From Arthrobacter terrae (GTDB lineage: Bacteria; Actinomycetota; Actinomycetes; Actinomycetales; Micrococcaceae), in assembly GCF_015708085.1 (NCBI RefSeq), contig NZ_JADNYM010000008.1, forward strand, positions 121,145-185,144: a stretch of DNA of 64,000 nucleotides. The letters run 5' to 3'. Shown piece by piece: positions 17,331 through 25,807 of this stretch; position 1 is the first letter of the stretch; every line of letters begins with the position of its first letter. The notes below the pieces were generated by a model, which worked only from the letters and a program-made list of their open reading frames with translations, searched no databases and was not told where the DNA came from. Position numbers and translations under genes: made by a program.

Positions 17331-17806
17331 GAACCTCCTACGGGAGGTCTAGCCGGGCTCCGAGGACCGCGCGGATTGTGATAGCCCCGCCATGATCGTC
17401 CTTAATGTGCCGCATGCCGATCTTTTCTGCGACACGACGAGAGGCTCCGTTGTCTGGATGGATGATGGCGACGAGCAGTGGAACGTTGAGCTCATCGCGG
17501 GCGAAGTCCTTGCACGCTGCTGCTGCTTCGGTGGCGTAACCTTGGCTTTGTTCGCCCACGAGCAGGTGATAGCCGACCTCCAGTTCCATGCGGCCGTTGA
17601 CGTCTTGCCAGGTGAGGCCGCAGTCTTCGGGAAACTGACCGTCGAGGGTTTCCACGATCCACAGGCCGTAGCCGTGTTCGGCGTAGTTCGCTTCGTTCCA
17701 GGCGATCCATTGCGCAGCCTGTCTGCTGAAGTCATCTGACGGAATCGAAGCCGAGGCGTCTGTTGGGGGAGCACTCACAAGCTTACGGACGTCCCGTAAC
17801 CCGAAC
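17331..17806. repeat. direct repeat copy A (476 bp)
   Basis: Bases 17331-17806 recur at 27462-27938 in the same orientation, with about seven substitutions and one inserted base (about 98% identity by eye). Flanking bases differ on both sides, so the borders are sharp. The repeat contains the acetyltransferase pseudogene and a short palindrome ACCTCC-TACG-GGAGGT at its left end. Confidence 0.9.
17338..17774 (-). pseudogene. GNAT acetyltransferase remnant, copy A
   Basis: The reading frame ending at 17338 gives AAQWIAWNEANYAEHGYGLW, LEVGYHLLVGEQSQGYATEA and VPLLVAIIHPDNGASRRVAE, the acetyl-CoA-binding half of a RimJ-type GNAT enzyme. The family start TPRLRFRQMTSAD lies in another frame from GTG 17774. 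The two frames meet at about 17720 with some 25 residues of the fold missing, so a deletion has removed part of the gene and shifted the frame. A 211-residue frame (17338-17973) remains open through the lesion but its N-terminal 80 residues look non-native. The same lesion is present in copy B. Confidence 0.75.
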
Positions 17807-17973
17807 TTTGAGCGGACGCGTTCATTCCGATTGAGAGAGTACGCGTTCCCAGGCTGTTTGGTTTCGGGCAACGTATTCTGCGGCGGCACGCCAATGCTCC
17901 CGTGCCCCTTCACATACATATCTGCCCACGGCTGGAATCCGCTCTCCCTTGACGAACGTAGAAGTTCGAACAT

Positions 17974-18238
17974 TGCAGCGCCTGTTTCGCCATAGTGGCC
18001 GGCAACGCCTCGCGCAACGCGAGGTTGGCCTTATACCCTGCTAAAAAGGTGCGCAATCCCGCAGCAGCGCGTACGGCACGCTTAGCTATTCCGAAATCGG
18101 ATCCATTTGCGGGACAGCTGGTCGGTGGTTAGTGAAGATCGCCGTTGGCGTGCTGTAAACGGGGGCTAGAAATGACTAACCAGTGCGACACCATCCCGTG
18201 GTCAGAGCTGGCCATGCTGTTCACGGATGCGTGATCCT
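17974..18238. other. intergenic stretch, nothing recognised
   Basis: No plausible frame, RNA gene or repeat was recognised in these 265 bases. Composition is lower in GC than the core and the stretch may be remnant DNA. Confidence 0.4.
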
Positions 18239-18592
18239 TCAACTCTTGGTCTCGTTGGGATGGCTTGTATGGACCTGCTCAAGAAAGACCACTTGATCTA
18301 CGACGTAGAACCAGATGCGGGTATCACCCTTGAGCGTGGGCTTGTGCTGCCACCGCTCATGGGAGGCCCCGGCACGCTTCACAAGACCGAGCTCACCGCG
18401 TAGAGGGTAGTTGAAGGGTGTTATCTGCTCAGGGGTGTGCGTTAAAAAATCCCAGGCATCCACCAGAGGATTCCTGATCGTGGCTTTCAGATCTCTCCAG
18501 CCACGCCGCGCCTGGACGGAGGCAAACTGAAGTTCGTACTCGCTCTTCTTCGTCGGCCGCTCAACCTTTTCGCTCTTCTCACTCTTCGCCAT
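18239..18592 (-). CDS. RelE/ParE-like toxin of a type II pair
   Basis: 117 residues. A basic N-terminus (AKSEKSEKVERPTKKSEYEL) leads into QFASVQARRGWRDLKATIRN, a helical pair. Then come YPLRGELGLVKRAGASHERW, KGDTRIWFYVVDQVVFLEQV and a C-terminal HTSHPNETK. This strand order and the Arg/Lys/His-rich end resemble RelE-type mRNA interferases or ParE toxins. It lies three bases behind a Phd-like gene, which supports a toxin role. The precise target cannot be predicted. Confidence 0.6.
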   Translation of the reverse strand: MAKSEKSEKVERPTKKSEYELQFASVQARRGWRDLKATIRNPLVDAWDFLTHTPEQITPFNYPLRGELGLVKRAGASHERWQHKPTLKGDTRIWFYVVDQVVFLEQVHTSHPNETKS

Positions 18593-18595
18593 GCT

Positions 18596-19105
18596 CTACG
18601 GACGCTCGACGGCTTCCGAGTCGTCGAGCCACTCCATAGGTTCCTTGCCGAGACCGGCTGCGACGGCCGTGGCACTCTCACGCCATGAGGTCAGTTGCGC
18701 AATGGCCAGATGCGGCTGATTGGTGGCAAACGACGCCCTTGCTGCTGCCAGGACATCATCGGCACAAGTCTCTTGGTCAGCGGCGCTCAGAGCAAGCATC
18801 CACGGGAAGCGGTCGCTCATACGGGCTGCAAGTGTTCCCTCCATGCTTGTTGAGACTGCAACGAGCTGGGCTGCCAGTTCCAACAGTGAAATACGTGCCG
18901 CATCTGCGCTCTCGGACATCAGCACGAGGGACTCGCCGTCACGGCGGGTGACTCGAACAGGATGGTCTGCCGCTGCTGCAAAGACATCGGCAGAGGAGCG
19001 GCTCAGTTCAGAAGACTGAAACGACGTCCGGGTCCTGAAGGGCTGGGACGTCGTTGGGGCTTTGGAAGACTGGAAGGTCTTTCGTGATCGTGTTGCTGCG
19101 CTCAT
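18596..19105 (-). CDS. Phd/YefM-like antitoxin with long C-terminal region
   Basis: 169 residues. Residues about 25-70 (SSELSRSSADVFAAAADHPV, then TRRDGESLVLMSE) match the N-terminal dimerisation and DNA-binding fold of Phd/YefM antitoxins. The helical C-terminal 90 residues (LLELAAQLVAVSTSME...) are longer than in classical Phd and may form the toxin-binding part. It precedes the RelE-like gene by three bases. Two palindromes lie at and just before its start. Coupled expression and self-repression are inferred. Confidence 0.65.
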   Translation of the reverse strand: MSAATRSRKTFQSSKAPTTSQPFRTRTSFQSSELSRSSADVFAAAADHPVRVTRRDGESLVLMSESADAARISLLELAAQLVAVSTSMEGTLAARMSDRFPWMLALSAADQETCADDVLAAARASFATNQPHLAIAQLTSWRESATAVAAGLGKEPMEWLDDSEAVERP

Positions 19106-19135
19106 ACAGCAACACTAACTCAGAACGTGTTCTGA
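19091..19135. promoter_or_regulatory. two palindromes at the antitoxin start
   Basis: TGTTGCTG (19091-19098) and CAGCAACA (19107-19114) form an inverted repeat around the start codon of the antitoxin (19103-19105). TCAGAAC (19120-19126) and GTTCTGA (19129-19135) form a second perfect palindrome upstream of it. Their position suits autoregulation of the toxin-antitoxin operon. Confidence 0.65.
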
Positions 19136-19352
19136 AGTCTAAGGGCGCTACGCCAGGAACCAGCGGGCTGGCGTAGGGGCTTCGAATCGGTCGCGTTCCA
19201 CAAGTGGGCCTTCACCGGGACGCCTCACCGTTTCCGACAGCGGAACCCTCATCGAGTGCAGTCACCGGCAGCCAAGATGTCGGGCCCGTGAGCATGTTGG
19301 GTGGGATTTGCGCGGGGCGGCCGTACTGTTCGCGAGTCCCGATTCTGAAGCC

Positions 19353-19769
19353 TCAGGAGCAGGTCTTGAGGAAGGCCGTTGCGCCTGCCTTGGCGTGGAA
19401 GGTGACGGTGTGTCCGTTCTCGTCACGGAAAACTGCTTCCGAGCCGGCCACTGTGATCGAGCCCGCCTGGTAGGGGTTTCCCCAGCCCAAGGGCGGATTG
19501 CCAAGTCCGTCGTCCCGTGGTTTGTCGGCGACGAAATAAGTGTCCTGGACCCGGACCTCGTAGATGCCACAGTGCGTATAGAGGTTGATCGCCGTGCCCG
19601 GGCCGGCCGCAACGACCAGACTTCTCAAAGGGCCAGCCGGTGCAGCCCCGGGCGATGCGCAGCCACACAGCACTGCTAATGCTGCTACCGCAAACGAGAA
19701 GACCTTTCCAGAGATTCGCCAGCCGACCAAACCGCCACCTCCCGTCTTAAAGGATCGGAGAATATGCAT
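19353..19769 (-). CDS. putative lipoprotein
   Basis: 138 residues from ATG 19769. An N-terminal basic region and hydrophobic stretch (VFSFAVAALAVLCGC) end in a lipobox-like LCGC, so the mature protein would be lipid-anchored at Cys near residue 36. The mature part contains INLYTHCGIYEVRV, YFVADKP, NPPLGWGNPYQAGSITVAGS and ends in LKTCS; two mature cysteines could pair. This pattern recurs in small secreted proteins of actinobacteria with no known role. Start choice is uncertain; the frame continues upstream to 19835. Confidence 0.65.
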   Translation of the reverse strand: MHILRSFKTGGGGLVGWRISGKVFSFAVAALAVLCGCASPGAAPAGPLRSLVVAAGPGTAINLYTHCGIYEVRVQDTYFVADKPRDDGLGNPPLGWGNPYQAGSITVAGSEAVFRDENGHTVTFHAKAGATAFLKTCS

Positions 19770-19950
19770 GGAGACTACTGGTGCGCAACATCGCGCGCAA
19801 GGAGTCTCGGTGATGGATCCCCCACAGGGCTGCATTCGTCTAATTTTGGTCGCTTGTTAGACCGCCGGGGTCCGTCCGGTAGGGGAACGATGTGCGGGAT
19901 GGGTTGGCGATGCAGGCTTCCTGTTCGAAGAAGGGTGGAGTGTTCCCGGT

Positions 19951-20937
19951 TTAGCGGACACGGGATCTTCGGTTATGCCTTGGGTTTTGTTTTTCCAGGC
20001 TCGTTCCGCTCGAGTTTGAGAGGACGAGCCGCGATTCCAGACCTTCTTGGCGGTGGCGCTGTTCCAAAGAGCGGCCCAAAGTAGTTCCGATGAGAATGAG
20101 CGCAATCCCGCAATACCCAGCGATCCCTATTTGGTCGTGGGCAATGCTTACTCCGATGATGGCGGCCCATACTGGTTCTGTGCCAAGCAGGAGGCTAACG
20201 CGTGATGGAGAAGTTCGTCTGACGGCCCAGATCTGAACGAAGAACGCGAAAACGGTGCAAATGAGCACCAAGTACAGGAGCATTAGTCCCTGCTGGAGGT
20301 TCAGGGTGGAGAGGTAATTCGGGACCGATTCTCCGTAAAAAAACGAACCGGCGGTAAAGAAGAGGGCGCAGGTACCCAACTGCACGGTGGTGAGGTGTAA
20401 TGAATCCATCGTTTTACCGCCGGTGAGCTTATGCATCGAGACAACGTGCGAGGCCCTCAAGCCTGCGGCGCCCAGCACAAGTAGATCTCCGGCACTGGGT
20501 GGGTCGAAGGAGCCGTTTCCGGCAAGCAGGACCACTCCGACTACCGCAACGACAGCGGCAACGAAGAACTTGCCCGGCAGACGCCGGCGCGACACGATGG
20601 ACTCAAGGACCGGAGTGAACACGATCGTAAGGCTGATGATTAGCCCCGCATTAGTTGCGGAGGTATGCGCGATCCCGAAGGTTTCGAATCCAAAGACGCC
20701 TGCTAGCAGCACCCCGATCGGGATACCAGCAAGCAGCTCCGCACGCGTCAGGCGCTTGCACCGAACACCCGCGATTGCAGCTATGACACCGGCTGCAATC
20801 AGCATCCGTACAGAAAGAAGGGCCAGCACCGTGCCTGAGGACATCAGCTCCTTCGCCACCAAGTAGGTCGATCCCCAGGACGCAGCCACCAGAAGCAGCA
20901 GGAGATCGACTCGGAATCGTGCAGGAAAAATACCCAT
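19951..20937 (-). CDS. EamA/DMT-family transporter
   Basis: 328 residues from ATG 20937 (two further upstream Met at 20964 and 20997 are possible). Ten hydrophobic segments fall in two similar halves, the EamA repeat: VDLLLLLVAASWGSTYLVAK opens the first half and the second begins near DLLVLGAAGLRASHVVSMHK. DMT proteins usually export amino acids or metabolites. It is divergent from the LysR gene, whose product probably controls it. The C-terminal 35 residues are hydrophilic and Arg-rich and look tacked on. Confidence 0.88.
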   Translation of the reverse strand: MGIFPARFRVDLLLLLVAASWGSTYLVAKELMSSGTVLALLSVRMLIAAGVIAAIAGVRCKRLTRAELLAGIPIGVLLAGVFGFETFGIAHTSATNAGLIISLTIVFTPVLESIVSRRRLPGKFFVAAVVAVVGVVLLAGNGSFDPPSAGDLLVLGAAGLRASHVVSMHKLTGGKTMDSLHLTTVQLGTCALFFTAGSFFYGESVPNYLSTLNLQQGLMLLYLVLICTVFAFFVQIWAVRRTSPSRVSLLLGTEPVWAAIIGVSIAHDQIGIAGYCGIALILIGTTLGRSLEQRHRQEGLESRLVLSNSSGTSLEKQNPRHNRRSRVR

Positions 20938-20994
20938 TAATCCATCGTCCCTGCGAGCATGCATTAGTACCAGAGGATGATTTGCGCGTGTATG

Positions 20995-21012
20995 CATTAG
21001 TTTGGACTAATG
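20995..21012. promoter_or_regulatory. palindrome over the LysR start, probable operator
   Basis: CATTAGT (20995-21001) and ACTAATG (21006-21012) are perfectly complementary, and the right arm includes the ATG of the LysR gene. The half site ATGCATTAGT occurs again about 35 bases to the left (near 20959). This suits autorepression and control of the divergent transporter. Confidence 0.6.
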
Positions 21013-21948
21013 GAACTTGGGCAGCTTCGCGCTCTGCGGGAACTGGGAGATAGGGGCAGTATTGCCGCTGTCGCTGCAGCCCTCCACGTCACGCCGTCAT
21101 CAGTTTCCCAGCAGCTCAGCGCGCTGCAGCGCCGCGCAGCCACTGCGCTGACGTTCAAAGACGGACGACGGACCGCGCTAACGGACGCCGGGCGTGCCCT
21201 GGCTCTGGCGGCTGTGGATGTGGAGGTGGCGCTTGAAAGGGCGGAGGAAGCGGTCGCGCAGTTCCGGAACGAACCGCAGGGGGTTGTGAAGGTGGCGGCG
21301 TTCCACAGTGCCGCGCTGGCACTCTTTGGCCCGTTACTGGCCAGGATGAGTGCCCGGGACCATCCCAGTGTTGCCCTCAGTGACTTCGACGTGGCCCAAG
21401 AACACTTTCCTGCCCTCACCCAAGACCACGACCTGGTCATAGCCCACCGGCTAACGGGCAGTCCACCGTGGCCAGGAGCAGTGCGCGTCGAACCGCTCAT
21501 GCTTGAACCCCTGGACCTCGTCATCCGCAAGGACCACCGGCTGGCGGCCAAGGAATCCGTCATACCTGAAGACCTCCGGGGAGAAACCTGGGTGGCCGTT
21601 CACCAGGGATTCCCCTTGCAGCATGCTCTTGAGCAGATCGCCGGCATTGGAGGTGCCGACGTACGCATCGCTCACCAGATCAATGAGTTCTTCGTTGCGG
21701 CTGCTGTGGTCGCTGCCAGTGACTGCGTCGCGCTTATGCCTCGCTACACTACCGACATGCGTCATCACCCCAATCTGGTACTCAAACCGATTTCCAGCCT
21801 TGGACCCGGCCGGCACATCGATTGCCTCATCCGCCCTGAAACCCTTGAACGAGCAAACGTGAAAACCGTTCTAACCCAACTGCGAGCCGTAACAACTCAC
21901 CTCACCTCGCAGGCACCTTCCTCCAAAGACCGTCCCGACGTCCGCTGA
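21010..21948 (+). CDS. LysR-family transcriptional regulator
   Basis: 312 residues. The N-terminal winged helix-turn-helix is clear: MELGQLRALRELGDRGSIAA, then AAALHVTPSSVSQQLSALQR. The C-terminal effector domain follows from about residue 90 (VVKVAAFHSAALALFGPLLA) and ends in a short hydrophilic tail. Such regulators activate or repress a divergent gene on binding a small ligand; here that gene is the DMT exporter. The start lies inside a palindrome and no ribosome site is visible, so the transcript may be leaderless. Confidence 0.9.
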   Translation: MELGQLRALRELGDRGSIAAVAAALHVTPSSVSQQLSALQRRAATALTFKDGRRTALTDAGRALALAAVDVEVALERAEEAVAQFRNEPQGVVKVAAFHSAALALFGPLLARMSARDHPSVALSDFDVAQEHFPALTQDHDLVIAHRLTGSPPWPGAVRVEPLMLEPLDLVIRKDHRLAAKESVIPEDLRGETWVAVHQGFPLQHALEQIAGIGGADVRIAHQINEFFVAAAVVAASDCVALMPRYTTDMRHHPNLVLKPISSLGPGRHIDCLIRPETLERANVKTVLTQLRAVTTHLTSQAPSSKDRPDVR

Positions 21949-22104
21949 CATTTCACAAGACGACCTACCAGATATCCGTAGTGTTCTGCACAGGACGTTC
22001 CTGTCCGTAGTGGAACCTCCTTCGGGACCCTTCCCTTTTTTAGGGATGGTTGTTGCCGGCTGACACCTTTGGCATGACTATTATTCGACCGGCATACGCG
22101 TCGT

Positions 22105-22859
22105 ATGTTGCGAAGCGTAGCGGTCCTGTCGGATATCCATGGCGTGTTGCCGGTTCTTAAAGCTGTGCTGGCGGAACCGGCCGCTGTAAGTGCTGACCTT
22201 ATTGTCGTGGCTCCAATGACCACGCGTCCGGACCTCAGCGGGTACAGGTATTGGATCGGCTTGCCTCCCTGCGAGACAGAGTTTGGTGCGCGGCAACGCC
22301 GACCGCGAGCTGGTGGCCCTGGTACGCGGGGAATCCATCGGGATTTTGTATGAGGTAACGCCCTGGACGGCCGCGCAGCTGACCGCTGGACACGTGGACA
22401 TGCTCGCGGCCTTGCCGCCAACTTTGACGGTCGATGCTGACGGTTTTGGGCCGGTTCTGTTTGCCATGCGACACCGCGTGATGATGAAGAAGTTGTGCTG
22501 GTGGACAGCCGGTTGGAGCGGTGGGCTGATGTTTTCGCTGAACTACCCAAGGGGATCCGCACCGTGGTCTACGGGCATACGTAAATGCCGTTTGTGCGAC
22601 TGGTTGATTGGCGTCTGGTAATGAACGCTGGCAGCATCGGGATGCCCTATAACCGGCCAAGAGGCCAGTGGGCGCTGCTGTAAGGCTGGTCCGTTACGCT
22701 TCATCGAACCCAAGTCGACGTTGACGCCGCAGTGGCACGGGTCGTAATGGAATCGGACTATCCTGACGTCCAGGTATGGGCGGACTATTTCCTCCGAGCC
22801 GAAGCCAACGACGCCGAGGCAGCGACCGTCTTCGGCCCTCACGACGGCCGTACCTCTTG
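22105..22859 (+). pseudogene. metallophosphoesterase remnant
   Basis: The N-terminus VAVLSDIHGVLPVLKAVLAE carries the family DxH metal motif. The GNAD motif (LVRGNADRELVALVRGE) is in another frame from about 22283. Further on GFGPVLF, VLVDSRLERWADVF and IRTVVYGHT are split over two frames, and an in-frame TAA interrupts GHTHMP exactly after GHT. The remaining C-terminal part (MPFVRLVDWRL, ESDYPDVQVWADYFLRAEA) continues to 22859 with one more stop. The gene once encoded a calcineurin-like phosphodiesterase but is now clearly broken. Confidence 0.8.
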
Positions 22860-22997
22860 AGGAACTACCAGATCCAGGGCCAACAAAATGCTGTGCGGTA
22901 CGGTGATACCCCGCTAGACTCAGCACGTCCCCTCGTGCCAGCGGCGCGGGCGCGCCTTCGAGCACAGAGGCGGCGGACCCGATCCGAAAGGTTCGCG

Positions 22998-23363
22998 ATG
23001 AATATTCTCAAGTTGTCTTGGGTAGGAACCCGCACTGACACCCACGACGAGACGGCGGCCTTCTTTCACGATGTGATGGGGCTGACCGTCAAGCACTCCG
23101 GGAAAGACTTCACAGTGCTGGCGCTGCAGGATGGAGCGACAGTAGAAGTCTTTGGCCCTACCAGTAGCTTCAACCGCCATCTAACTCATCCGGTGGTCGG
23201 CTTCCTGGTTGCCGATCTGGAGCGCTCGCTCAATGAACTGCATGAGGCCGGTGTTGAGATCGTGCTGCCGATTCAACGCTCCAACGAAGGCAAATGGCTG
23301 CACTTCCGGGCACCAGACGGCTTCGTATATGAACTTAGTGAGGACGAACCGATTTCTGAGTAG
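22998..23363 (+). CDS. VOC-family (glyoxalase/bleomycin resistance fold) protein
   Basis: 121 residues from ATG 22998. It has the paired beta-alpha-beta-beta-beta modules of the vicinal oxygen chelate fold: TAAFFHDVMGLTVKHSGKDF in the first, VVGFLVADLERSLNELHEAG in the second, then WLHFRAPDGFVYELSEDEP with the usual metal-type Glu near the end. Members are dioxygenases, glyoxalases or drug-binding proteins; the substrate is unknown. The frame is open upstream to 22776, but that part overlaps the phosphoesterase remnant. Confidence 0.8.
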   Translation: MNILKLSWVGTRTDTHDETAAFFHDVMGLTVKHSGKDFTVLALQDGATVEVFGPTSSFNRHLTHPVVGFLVADLERSLNELHEAGVEIVLPIQRSNEGKWLHFRAPDGFVYELSEDEPISE

Positions 23364-23618
23364 CACCTTCCGCAAGGAGTGTCCCATATAGACGCCCTGG
23401 TCCGTCTCGTATGAGGGTCTGCGGACAAGGGCCATGGAAACCAACCCGTTAGCTTTGAAGCCTCGCATCGGTGGCGTTCCACAAAGGAACGGTCGACGGG
23501 TCGATCGCGTGCGGTGGACTTGTCGCTGATTGACAAACTCCTTGGAGGAGAGCCGCTTCAGCGGTGGGTCCGGTGACTTGCTTGCGAGCAAAAGCGAGGA
23601 CATTCAACCTTTCCATAC

Positions 23619-23638
23619 ATTCCCATTGTGGGTATATT
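23619..23638 (+). promoter_or_regulatory. palindrome and -10 element before padR-like gene
   Basis: ATTCCCA-TTG-TGGGTAT (23619-23635) is an inverted repeat with one mismatch, overlapped by a TATATT (23633-23638) that can act as -10. The regulator starts at 23646. Such an overlap suits self-repression by PadR. Confidence 0.45.
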
Positions 23639-23645
23639 AGCGTCC

Positions 23646-23999
23646 ATGACGGAGGTTAGCTTTTGGATCCTCACGGCCCTCGCCGGAGGACGGCAGCACG
23701 GATATGCCATCCTGCGTGATGTTGAAAAGCTCACGGCGGCTGAGGTCTCGTTGCGAGTGACGACGCTCTACGCCACGCTTGAACGACTCGAACGGGATGG
23801 GCGTGTTCGCCGAGCCGGCGAAGAAACCATCGATGGGCGTGCACGCCGCTACTACGAACTAACGGAAGACGGGCATCAAGCTCTCAAATTGGAGACGGCC
23901 AGGCTCGCGGCCAGGCTCCGGGCGGCGGAAAGCCGGCTGGGGGCGCCCCGCCCTGCCACCGGAGGTCCCGCAGCGGCGACGATGTCCTGGGAAATGTAG
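23646..23999 (+). CDS. PadR-family transcriptional regulator
   Basis: 117 residues. MTEVSFWILTALAGGRQHGY then YAILRDVEKL and RVTTLYATLERLERDGRVRR give the PadR winged helix-turn-helix with its beta wing (RARRYYELTEDG). It is followed after one base by a membrane protein gene, a common pairing in which PadR represses an operon for a membrane or efflux protein. ATG 23646 is chosen over 23628 because the family starts at this residue. Confidence 0.9.
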   Translation: MTEVSFWILTALAGGRQHGYAILRDVEKLTAAEVSLRVTTLYATLERLERDGRVRRAGEETIDGRARRYYELTEDGHQALKLETARLAARLRAAESRLGAPRPATGGPAAATMSWEM

Positions 24000-24000
24000 G

Positions 24001-25389
24001 ATGAGCGATTCTCGACGCCACCGGTATGCTCAGCTGTTGCGCTGGTATCCGCAGCCTTGGCGCGAGGAGCACGGCAGCATCATGCTCGATACCCTCGATC
24101 AGCACGCCAGCGACCGAGGTATTGCGCGCCCGTCCGTTCCGGAAGCGTGGTCCCTCAGGGCCCACGGATTAGGGGCGCGGGCAACACCCCGATGGGCAGC
24201 AGGTACCGCTGCCACGGCACTGATGGCCTTCATAGCTGCCACTTGGCTCATGTTGAGCAACGCCATAATGTTCCCTGGGGCAGACATGGCGCGGCTCTTA
24301 CTGGCGGTTTTCATCGGACCGCTGACACTGGCCCTCTCCGCCGTCGTCCTTCTGCATCGGACCGGGCAGCTTTGCGCCCCGGCGGCGTTGTTCACAGCAG
24401 CGTTCGTCCCACCGGCCTGTGCTTTCGCGGCATTGACGGCAGCGAGCTGGGCGGTTGGTTTTAATGAAGCTGATGCAGGTCTCGGTCTCAGCTGGTTCGG
24501 ATCATCGACCCTGTTATTCCTCATAGTCGCCTGGATGGCCGGCACGATGTCCCTCCTTGCCCCGGTGGGCTTAGTACTGAGAAAGAAGCGTCCTGCGCCG
24601 ATCCGCCTGGCGCAAAGGGGTGCCTTGGCAGCAATAGCGTCCCTCGTACTTGGTGCCTTGATGCTAATGGGACAAATAGTCGGCATTCTTGTTGCCGCCG
24701 TGCTGCTCGTCCTGGCGCTCCGGCCAGATCGGGCCACGCGGCCGGCAGCGCTCTTCGAAGATGATCGGGCAGCGGCGCGAGGGTTCCGTCAGGGACAGCC
24801 GGCAGTTCTGACCCGCTGGCGGGAGACCGCAGCAGGTGCAGCGGCAATGGTGTCATTGATTATGGGAATTGGATGCGCCGTATTTGCGCTCACCGGCGGT
24901 AGCTGGGCGCCGTCAGTCACGGATTCCACCCACGCGATGAATCTGGGACTTGCTGCAGGTGCCCTGGCGGCCATCCCTGCAGTTATCGCTGCCGGAATGG
25001 TCCTGACCCTGCGTTTTGGCGTCGTCATACGCTGGTCAGCCCTTCTATGTTGCGGAAGTCTCGTCATGGAAACTGCTGCCCAGCTCCTCGGGGCCGGCCA
25101 TTCATCGCAGTGGCCACTGACCCTTGCTGCAGCAGCCCTGATGGGCTTCGTAATTGCACTGCCGTTCAGTCGCCTCCTACCAGGGCGGAACTCGCTGCGG
25201 ATTAGCGTGACAACGGTACTCGGCTTGGCCGGTTCGTCCATCGGGCTCCTCCTTGTGACCATGGCGGGCTTCATCGCACCACTTGGAGCCGCGGCGCTGT
25301 TTATCTGGTTGGTGACTCGTCCCTCCAAACAGAGCATCAATCACGCCGACAAACGGTCAACTATCAAAGAGGCTGAGGCGCTGTCATAG
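24001..25389 (+). CDS. multi-spanning membrane protein, partner of PadR
   Basis: 462 residues. A cytoplasmic N-terminus of about 60 residues (RRHRYAQLLRWYPQPWREEH) precedes about ten to twelve hydrophobic segments. The N-terminal LLRWYPQPWREEHG pattern is found in actinobacterial membrane proteins encoded after PadR genes. No transporter motif or enzyme motif was recognised, so the function is unknown. Translationally close to padR (one base). Confidence 0.75.
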   Translation: MSDSRRHRYAQLLRWYPQPWREEHGSIMLDTLDQHASDRGIARPSVPEAWSLRAHGLGARATPRWAAGTAATALMAFIAATWLMLSNAIMFPGADMARLLLAVFIGPLTLALSAVVLLHRTGQLCAPAALFTAAFVPPACAFAALTAASWAVGFNEADAGLGLSWFGSSTLLFLIVAWMAGTMSLLAPVGLVLRKKRPAPIRLAQRGALAAIASLVLGALMLMGQIVGILVAAVLLVLALRPDRATRPAALFEDDRAAARGFRQGQPAVLTRWRETAAGAAAMVSLIMGIGCAVFALTGGSWAPSVTDSTHAMNLGLAAGALAAIPAVIAAGMVLTLRFGVVIRWSALLCCGSLVMETAAQLLGAGHSSQWPLTLAAAALMGFVIALPFSRLLPGRNSLRISVTTVLGLAGSSIGLLLVTMAGFIAPLGAAALFIWLVTRPSKQSINHADKRSTIKEAEALS

Positions 25390-25807
25390 TCAAGACTGAA
25401 GCCCGGAAGGGCGTCATTTTCCGAAGAGTCTGCGAACAGATTCCTTGCCCGTAGAAGGAACACTGAGTGGGCGCCTGACAATTCAAGAAATCCTGAATAA
25501 CCACGAACTCACGTCGTCCACTGGCCGACGACGGCGATAAAGGAAGGCTGGGCGGGTTACAGTTGCGGGCTCCTGCGGCCGCAGTCGTCCCGCTTGGCCT
25601 TTTCCTCATGCCAGAATGGCCTGTCGTTGCGCTGGACGTGGATCAAGTAACCCCGGGTCATTCCCGGTTCAAGCCGTGTTGGTGCGCTACTCCACGCCGC
25701 TGGTGATGCGGCGCGACGAACATTAGGCGCACGTTACTGTCGGGCTGAGCCCACGCTTGTACTTGCTCCGCCGTGTAGTCCGCGGCAGCGGTCTCTGTCA
25801 CCCGGCG
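25390..25807. other. intergenic stretch of 418 bases
   Basis: No convincing gene was seen between the two convergent operons. In particular there is no anti-sigma factor gene here for the sigma factor at 25808. Small open frames on both strands look random. Confidence 0.45.

Noticed and set aside
19180..19190. CTTCGAATCGG resembling a tRNA T-arm
   Set aside because: No acceptor, D-arm or anticodon stem could be drawn around it, nor at the second copy near 27436.
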